DNA from: Spirosoma fluviale
GTDB lineage: Bacteria > Bacteroidota > Bacteroidia > Cytophagales > Spirosomataceae
Direction: 5' to 3'
Length of the DNA: 6,404 bases
Assembly: GCA_945860325.1 (NCBI GenBank)
Contig: CAMARL010000116.1
Coordinates: 1 to 6,404 of the forward strand
A program made the translations under genes and the position numbers. Positions 6,135 through 6,404 of this stretch are shown here, one piece after another. The notes under the pieces were generated by a model. That model worked only from the letters and a program-made list of their open reading frames with translations. It was not told where the DNA came from and made no database searches. The stretch's first letter is position 1. Each line of letters begins with the position of its first letter.

Positions 6135-6404
6135 ATGGAGATATTAGGCTATTTTGCCTCCTTACTAATCGGCTTATCCTTAGGTTTAATTGGCGGTGGC
6201 GGATCCATTTTAACGGTTCCTGTTTTAGTCTATCTCTTCGGTGTAAATCCAGTTTTAGCCACGGCCTATTCTTTATTTATCGTGGGCGCAAGTAGTCTTT
6301 TCGGCGCCTTCCCAAAATACAAACAAGGTTTAGTTAATCTAAAGACGGCCATTATTTTTGGGATTCCATCGATTCTATCCGTATTTGCCACGAGAAAATT
6401 CATC
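6135..6404 (+). CDS. TauE/SafE-family sulfite/anion exporter (5' portion)
   Basis: The first 90 residues of an inner-membrane permease of the TauE/SafE family are visible before the right edge cuts it. The start MEILGYFASLLIGLSLGLIGGGGSILTVP is diagnostic: a first helix ending in the glycine run G20-G23, S24, then TVP, the recurrent family motif. A second hydrophobic segment (VLATAYSLFIVGASSLFG, about 40-57) leads to the basic loop PKYKQGLVNLK (60-70) and a third helix. Full family members have around 250-270 residues and 7-9 helices. Members are linked to export of sulfite, sulfoacetate or other sulfur-containing anions; the substrate here is not known. The start lies 59 nt after the regulator stop codon, same strand, with its own promoter and CRP-type site in between. 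No Shine-Dalgarno is seen; the leader is A-rich. Confidence 0.9.
   Translation, partial: MEILGYFASLLIGLSLGLIGGGGSILTVPVLVYLFGVNPVLATAYSLFIVGASSLFGAFPKYKQGLVNLKTAIIFGIPSILSVFATRKFI

Noticed and set aside
6113..6295. Rightward 60-codon frame overlapping the permease start
   Set aside because: It is an out-of-frame shadow of the TauE/SafE gene; its peptide has no recognisable features and the permease frame has diagnostic motifs.
1..6404. Mobile element, CRISPR array, tRNA/rRNA or phage defence system
   Set aside because: No transposase, terminal repeats, regular repeat-spacer pattern, RNA gene or defence-type domain was seen; the genes are ordinary metabolic, transport and regulatory families.

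Overview
The window looks like a piece of a Bacteroidota chromosome, probably Cytophagales or a relative. Three things suggest this. The DNA is AT-rich, by eye around 40% GC. Start codons are preceded by A/T-rich leaders without Shine-Dalgarno motifs. One promoter matches the Bacteroidota TAnnTTTG -7 element exactly. The gene families also fit this phylum: a Tat-exported sugar isomerase-like TIM barrel, a short Crp/Fnr regulator and a TauE/SafE permease. The lineage is an inference.

Layout. Positions 1-1289 (minus strand) hold most of an MHS-type major facilitator transporter whose C-terminus lies beyond the left edge. A 257-bp divergent intergenic region separates it from a rightward series. 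First comes a Tat-signal sugar phosphate isomerase/epimerase-like protein (1547-2557), closed by a long hairpin. Next is a secreted type-B carboxylesterase (2647-4290), closed by a textbook intrinsic terminator. Then comes a tight pair: a Gfo/Idh/MocA oxidoreductase (4384-5433) followed after 6 nt by a Crp/Fnr-family regulator (5440-6075). Last is the start of a TauE/SafE sulfur-anion permease (from 6135), cut by the right edge. Every gene is intact apart from the two edge genes. I see no rRNA, tRNA, CRISPR or mobile element.

How the parts may work together. The left half looks like ordinary carbohydrate or organic-acid metabolism: a transporter, an exported isomerase-like enzyme, an exported esterase and a cytoplasmic dehydrogenase. 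No substrate can be read from sequence. The right end is the most informative part. The regulator keeps R180, E181 and R185 of a CRP-type recognition helix, and a CRP-geometry site (TGTGA-N6-TCACC) overlaps its own stop codon. That site lies about 42-44 bp upstream of the predicted start of transcription of the permease gene, the spacing of a class II activator site. A shortened version of the same site (GTGATAAAATCAC) lies just upstream of the MFS transporter. The regulator has only two cysteines, C75 and C81, both in the segment where CRP binds cAMP. This suggests, but does not prove, a thiol or sulfur-responsive switch controlling the permease. No wholly new system is evident; the regulator, its sites and the permease are what deserve follow-up.
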